Shown here one piece after another: positions 6,258 through 8,860 of a stretch of DNA of 8,860 nucleotides (positions within the stretch are counted from its first letter, which is position 1; the number at the start of each line of letters is the position of its first letter). The translations under genes and the position numbers were made by a program. The stretch lies in contig JAEWJG010000226.1 of NCBI GenBank assembly GCA_023386675.1, positions 1-8,860 of the forward strand, given 5' to 3'. This DNA is from Actinomycetes bacterium (GTDB lineage Bacteria; Actinomycetota; Actinomycetes; Actinomycetales; Microbacteriaceae). The notes under the pieces were generated by a model. It saw only the letters and a program-made list of their open reading frames with translations, was not told the DNA's origin and made no database searches.

Positions 6258-6263
6258 TACCGT
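6258..6263 (+). promoter_or_regulatory. Possible -10 element for leaderless expression of the 106-aa protein
   Basis: TACCGT fits the loose actinobacterial TANNNT -10 pattern and ends seven bases before the ATG at 6271. That would place transcription start at or next to the start codon. No convincing -35 is seen. Confidence 0.3.
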
Positions 6264-6270
6264 GCGTCGC

Positions 6271-6591
6271 ATGACCGAAACCGACACGCTGGGCCCCACC
6301 GGCGAAGGGCTGACAGACGCGGAGGTCGCCGGGCTGAGCGCGAAGACCGTCGCGCACGTCGTCCACTACCGCCGCAAGACGTACGTGACCAAGCCGTCGG
6401 AGGGTTACGCCCTGCTCAAGCGGGTGCGGACGCTGCTGCGCGACGGGACGACGGATCTGGTCCCGCTGGTCCACCGCGACGGATTCGTCTGGCTGGCGGT
6501 CGGCCCCAGCATCCCGATCGCGATCGACGAGATCGAGACCGATCCCGGTCACTCCGAGAAGCACACCCTGAAGCGCCTCGGCCTGGACTGA
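6271..6591 (+). CDS. Uncharacterised small soluble protein (106 aa)
   Basis: I do not recognise this family. The protein has no signal peptide, membrane segment or cysteine. A flexible N-terminus (MTETDTLGPTGEG) leads to a mixed region with a basic patch (HYRRKTYVTKPSEGY, about residues 33-47), an alpha-helical stretch (LLKRVRTLLRDG), and a hydrophobic core (FVWLAVGPSIPIAIDEI) that looks like beta strands. The C-terminus is charged (SEKHTLKRLGLD). ATG 6271 is preferred because a -10-like TACCGT sits at the spacing expected for a leaderless start. A GTG at 6262 in frame would add three residues (MRR), and neither start has a good ribosome binding site. The gene starts 34 bases after the membrane protein on the same strand and converges with galU across a long hairpin. 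Coding status rests on third-position GC bias and the compact fit between neighbours. Confidence 0.7.
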   Translation: MTETDTLGPTGEGLTDAEVAGLSAKTVAHVVHYRRKTYVTKPSEGYALLKRVRTLLRDGTTDLVPLVHRDGFVWLAVGPSIPIAIDEIETDPGHSEKHTLKRLGLD

Positions 6592-6612
6592 CGACGGCCC
6601 GCGGAAACGAGT

Positions 6613-6660
6613 GGTCCCGACACGCCGTCATGCGGTCGGGCATGACGGCGTGCCGGGACC
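6613..6660. terminator. Long hairpin between convergent genes, likely terminator (best fit for the galU transcript)
   Basis: Two 20-base arms, at 6613-6632 and 6641-6660, are inverted repeats with a single discordant pair (6620/6653) around an 8-base loop. In a minus-strand transcript (from galU) the odd pair is a G-U wobble, so all 20 positions can pair. In a plus-strand transcript it is an A-C mismatch. No run of T follows on either side. It sits 14 bases past the galU stop and 21 bases past the stop of the 106-aa gene, so it may end both transcripts, as U-less hairpins are thought to do in some high-GC bacteria. Confidence 0.75.
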
Positions 6661-6674
6661 GGTAGGTTGCCGGG

Positions 6675-7727
6675 TCAGGCTCCGGAGGCGGCGGCCAGCT
6701 CGAGCTCCTGCTCGGCCGGCTTCGGCTTCAGAGCGGCCGGCTTGACCACGACGGGCTTCCGGGCGGGCGCAGGCGCGCCGGCGGTCGCGGCCGGGGTCAA
6801 CGCGGGCAGGGTCGGGATCGGCGCCGTCTCCGCCGGGCCGGCGGTCGTCGCGAACTCCTTCAGCCACGGCAGCAGGTCCGGGCCGAGGTCCTCGCGCGCT
6901 ACCGCCATCTGCACGATCGCCTTCAGGTAGTCGAGCCGGTCGCCCGTGTCGTAGCGGCGGCCTCGGAAGATGACGCCGTGCACGCCGCCTGTCCAGGCGG
7001 GCGCGGTCGCGAGGCCCTGCAGCGCGTCCGTCAGCTGGATCTCGCCGCCCTTGCCCGGCTCCGTCTTCTCGAGGATGTCGAAGATCTCCGGACGCAGCAC
7101 GTACCGTCCGATCACGGCATAGTTCGACGGCGCGTTCTCACGGCTCGGCTTCTCCACCAGGCCGGTGATGCGCACCACGTCGTCGTCGTCCGTCTCGACC
7201 ACCGCGGCGGCGCCGTAGAGGTGGATGGACTCGGGCGGCACCTCCATCAGGGCGACGACGGTCGTGTTGAGCGCGTGCTGCACCTCCAGCATGCGGGTGA
7301 GCAGCGGGTCGCGCGCGTCGATGATGTCGTCGCCGAGGAGCACCGCGAACGGCTCGTGCCCGATGTGCATCTTGGCGCGCAGGACGGCGTGGCCCAGCCC
7401 CTTCGGGTCGCCCTGACGCACGTAGTGCATGTCCGCGAGCGAGGTGGAGTAGCTGACTTTGAGGAGCTTGTCCTGGTCGCCCTTCTTGGCCAGCGCGTCC
7501 TCCAGCTCGGCGTTGCGGTCGAAGTGGTTCTCGAGCGCGTTCTTGTTGCGGCCGGTGATCAGCAGCACGTCGTGGAGGCCGGAGGTCACGGCCTCCTCGA
7601 CCACGTACTGGATGGCGGGCTTGTCGACGACCGGGAGCATCTCCTTCGGCATCGCCTTGGTGGCGGGCAGGAAGCGGGTGCCGAGTCCCGCCGCCGGGAT
7701 CACGGCTTTCGTCACGTAGCTGGTCAT
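6675..7727 (-). CDS. galU: UTP--glucose-1-phosphate uridylyltransferase (GalU) with a low-complexity C-terminal tail
   Basis: GalU joins UTP and glucose 1-phosphate to give UDP-glucose and pyrophosphate in the cytoplasm. The protein is 350 aa. The nucleotide-binding signature AAGLGTRFLPATKAMPKE lies at residues 12-29 and continues into MLPVVDKP. The LLGDD metal and substrate site is at 130-134, VEKP at 191-194, GKGGEIQLTDAL at 225-236, and YDTGDRLDYLKA at 259-270. The catalytic domain ends near residue 292. The remaining roughly 55 residues are an Ala/Pro/Lys-rich tail not found in typical GalU, which is about 300 residues long. ATG 7727 has a perfect AGGAGG (7738-7733) five bases upstream. 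It starts 33 bases after the stop of the UDP-glucose dehydrogenase gene on the same strand, so the two are probably co-transcribed for UDP-glucose and UDP-glucuronate supply. A long hairpin follows its stop. Confidence 0.96.
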   Translation of the reverse strand: MTSYVTKAVIPAAGLGTRFLPATKAMPKEMLPVVDKPAIQYVVEEAVTSGLHDVLLITGRNKNALENHFDRNAELEDALAKKGDQDKLLKVSYSTSLADMHYVRQGDPKGLGHAVLRAKMHIGHEPFAVLLGDDIIDARDPLLTRMLEVQHALNTTVVALMEVPPESIHLYGAAAVVETDDDDVVRITGLVEKPSRENAPSNYAVIGRYVLRPEIFDILEKTEPGKGGEIQLTDALQGLATAPAWTGGVHGVIFRGRRYDTGDRLDYLKAIVQMAVAREDLGPDLLPWLKEFATTAGPAETAPIPTLPALTPAATAGAPAPARKPVVVKPAALKPKPAEQELELAAASGA

Positions 7728-7760
7728 GGTTTCCTCCTGGGGTTCAGCGGGTCGGCGGGG

Positions 7761-8860
7761 TCAGAGGGCGGGGGCGAGCGCGGCGAGGTCGTCCGCGAGC
7801 GCGGCGCCCGAGGGCAGCGTCCCCATGGCGTGGATGCTCCAGCCGGCCCGGTTCCAGGTGGCGGCGTCGAGGCAGTTGCGGCCGTCGATGACGGCGCGGT
7901 TGCGGACGATGGCGGCGAGCGCGGCCGGGTCGGCGGTGGTGAACTCGTCCCACTCGGTGAGTACGACCGTCAGGTCCGCGCCGGTGAGCGCCTCCTCCAT
8001 CGAGTCGGCGTAGCCGAGGGTCGGGAACAGCCGCTGCGCGGTCTCGCGGGCCTGCGGGTCGTAGACCACGACCTGCGCGCCGCGCAGGTGCAGGGCGGCC
8101 GCGACGTTCAGCGCGGGCGAGTCGCGCACATCGTCCGTGTGCGGCTTGAAAGCCGCGCCGAGCACCCCGATCCGGCGGTTGAGCACCGAGCCGCCGAGCG
8201 CCTGCAGCGCGAGGTCGATGACCCGCTGGCGGCGGCCCATGTTGATCTCGTCCACCTGCTGCAGCAGGCCGACCGCCCCGTGCGCGCCGAGCTCGTTCGA
8301 GCGGTGCATGAGGGCGCGGATGTCCTTCGGGAGGCAGCCGCCGCCGAAGCCGAGGCCGGCGTTGAGGAACTGGCGCCCGATCCGCTTGTCGTGCCCGAGC
8401 GCGTCGGCCAGGAGGGACACGTCCGCCCCCGCCGCGTCGCACACCTCGGCGATCGCGTTGATGAAGGAGATCTTCGTCGCGAGGAAGGCGTTCGCGCTGA
8501 CCTTGACCAGCTCCGCGGTCGGCAGGTCGGCGACGAGCACCGGGGAGCCCTCCGCGATCGGCTTCTGGTAGATGCGGCGCAGGGTGGCCTCCGCCTTCGC
8601 GGACGTGCCGCCGAAGACCAGGCGGTCGGGCGACAGCGTGTCCTCGACCGCCTTGCCCTCTCGGAGGAACTCGGGGTTCCAGACGAGCTCGACGTCGATC
8701 CCGGCCGGCACCGCATCCGCGACGATCGCGCGGAGCCGGGCGCCGGTGCCGACCGGGACGGTGGACTTGCCGACGATCAGGCCGTCGTGCGTGAGGTTCT
8801 CGGCGATTCCGCGCGCCGCAGCCTCCACATAGGAGAGGTTCGCGGCGAACGATCCGGACT
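7761..8860 (-). CDS. ugd: UDP-glucose 6-dehydrogenase (partial, N-terminus outside window)
   Basis: This enzyme oxidises UDP-glucose twice with NAD+ to give UDP-glucuronate, a precursor of surface polysaccharides. About 365 C-terminal residues are visible. The NAD-binding N-terminal Rossmann part (about 70-90 residues) lies past the right edge, and the frame is open to the last base. In order one sees NLSYVEAAARGIAENL, KSTVPVGTG, the substrate loop WNPEFLREGKAVED, the central-domain segment SANAFLATKISFINAIAEVC with the conserved Lys, and the catalytic cysteine motif GFGGGCLPKD. Further on, VLGAAFKPHTDDVRDSPAL opens the C-terminal UDP-binding domain. All expected catalytic residues in the visible part are present. 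GDP-mannose dehydrogenase is a related alternative, but the neighbouring galU, which makes its substrate, favours UDP-glucose. A GTG at 8828 is internal and not a start, because conserved sequence continues upstream of it. Confidence 0.95.
   Translation of the reverse strand, partial: SGSFAANLSYVEAAARGIAENLTHDGLIVGKSTVPVGTGARLRAIVADAVPAGIDVELVWNPEFLREGKAVEDTLSPDRLVFGGTSAKAEATLRRIYQKPIAEGSPVLVADLPTAELVKVSANAFLATKISFINAIAEVCDAAGADVSLLADALGHDKRIGRQFLNAGLGFGGGCLPKDIRALMHRSNELGAHGAVGLLQQVDEINMGRRQRVIDLALQALGGSVLNRRIGVLGAAFKPHTDDVRDSPALNVAAALHLRGAQVVVYDPQARETAQRLFPTLGYADSMEEALTGADLTVVLTEWDEFTTADPAALAAIVRNRAVIDGRNCLDAATWNRAGWSIHAMGTLPSGAALADDLAALAPAL

Noticed and set aside
8826..8828. GTG as the start of UDP-glucose dehydrogenase
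   Set aside because: The conserved sequence AANLSY continues upstream of it in the same frame to the window edge, and the NAD-binding domain would be missing. The gene is simply cut by the window.
1..8860. Mobile elements, CRISPR arrays, tRNA genes, toxin-antitoxin or defence genes
   Set aside because: No terminal inverted repeats, transposase motifs, regularly spaced repeats or tRNA-like cloverleaf were seen, and every sizeable stretch is accounted for by metabolic or small unknown genes.

Overview
The window is high-GC, compact DNA with little intergenic space and heavy GC bias at third codon positions. Leaderless-looking starts and a sugar ABC importer with a LacI-type regulator fit a high-GC actinobacterium. 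Protein style suggests Microbacteriaceae (Leifsonia-like), but that is an inference made without any database search.

Region 1 (1-5730) is a carbohydrate uptake and degradation locus. On the minus strand, a lipoprotein solute-binding protein (2660-1353), a MalF-type permease (1360-377) and a MalG-type permease (380 to beyond the left edge) form a tightly overlapped operon. Divergently, on the plus strand, lie a LacI/GalR-family repressor (2868-3878) and an intracellular family 2 glycoside hydrolase (3943-5730). No transporter ATPase is visible. It may lie left of the window or be a shared ATPase encoded elsewhere.

The most informative signal is a set of three LacI-like operators built on a TNTACAG-CG-CTG core. 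One lies over the promoter of the binding-protein operon, one over the repressor's own -10, and one over the -35 of the hydrolase promoter. Two of them share the exact 12-mer TTTACAGCGCTG. Together they suggest a self-contained regulon: the sugar enters through the importer, the cytoplasmic hydrolase cleaves it, and a product or the sugar itself releases the repressor. The sugar cannot be named from the sequence.

Region 2 (5731-6591) holds two small plus-strand genes of unknown function: a four-helix membrane protein of 142 aa and a soluble 106-aa protein. A long inverted repeat (6613-6660) separates them from the convergent genes on their right.

Region 3 (6675-8860, minus strand) holds UDP-glucose 6-dehydrogenase (its N-terminus lies beyond the right edge) followed by galU. 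GalU makes UDP-glucose and Ugd oxidises it to UDP-glucuronate, so the pair supplies precursors for cell-surface polysaccharide. GalU carries an unusual Ala/Pro/Lys-rich C-terminal tail.

No tRNA, rRNA, CRISPR array, insertion sequence or phage gene was seen. No gene-free stretch exceeds about 210 bases. I found no clearly new biological system; the operator/promoter architecture, the hairpin and the two unknown small genes are the items most worth checking.
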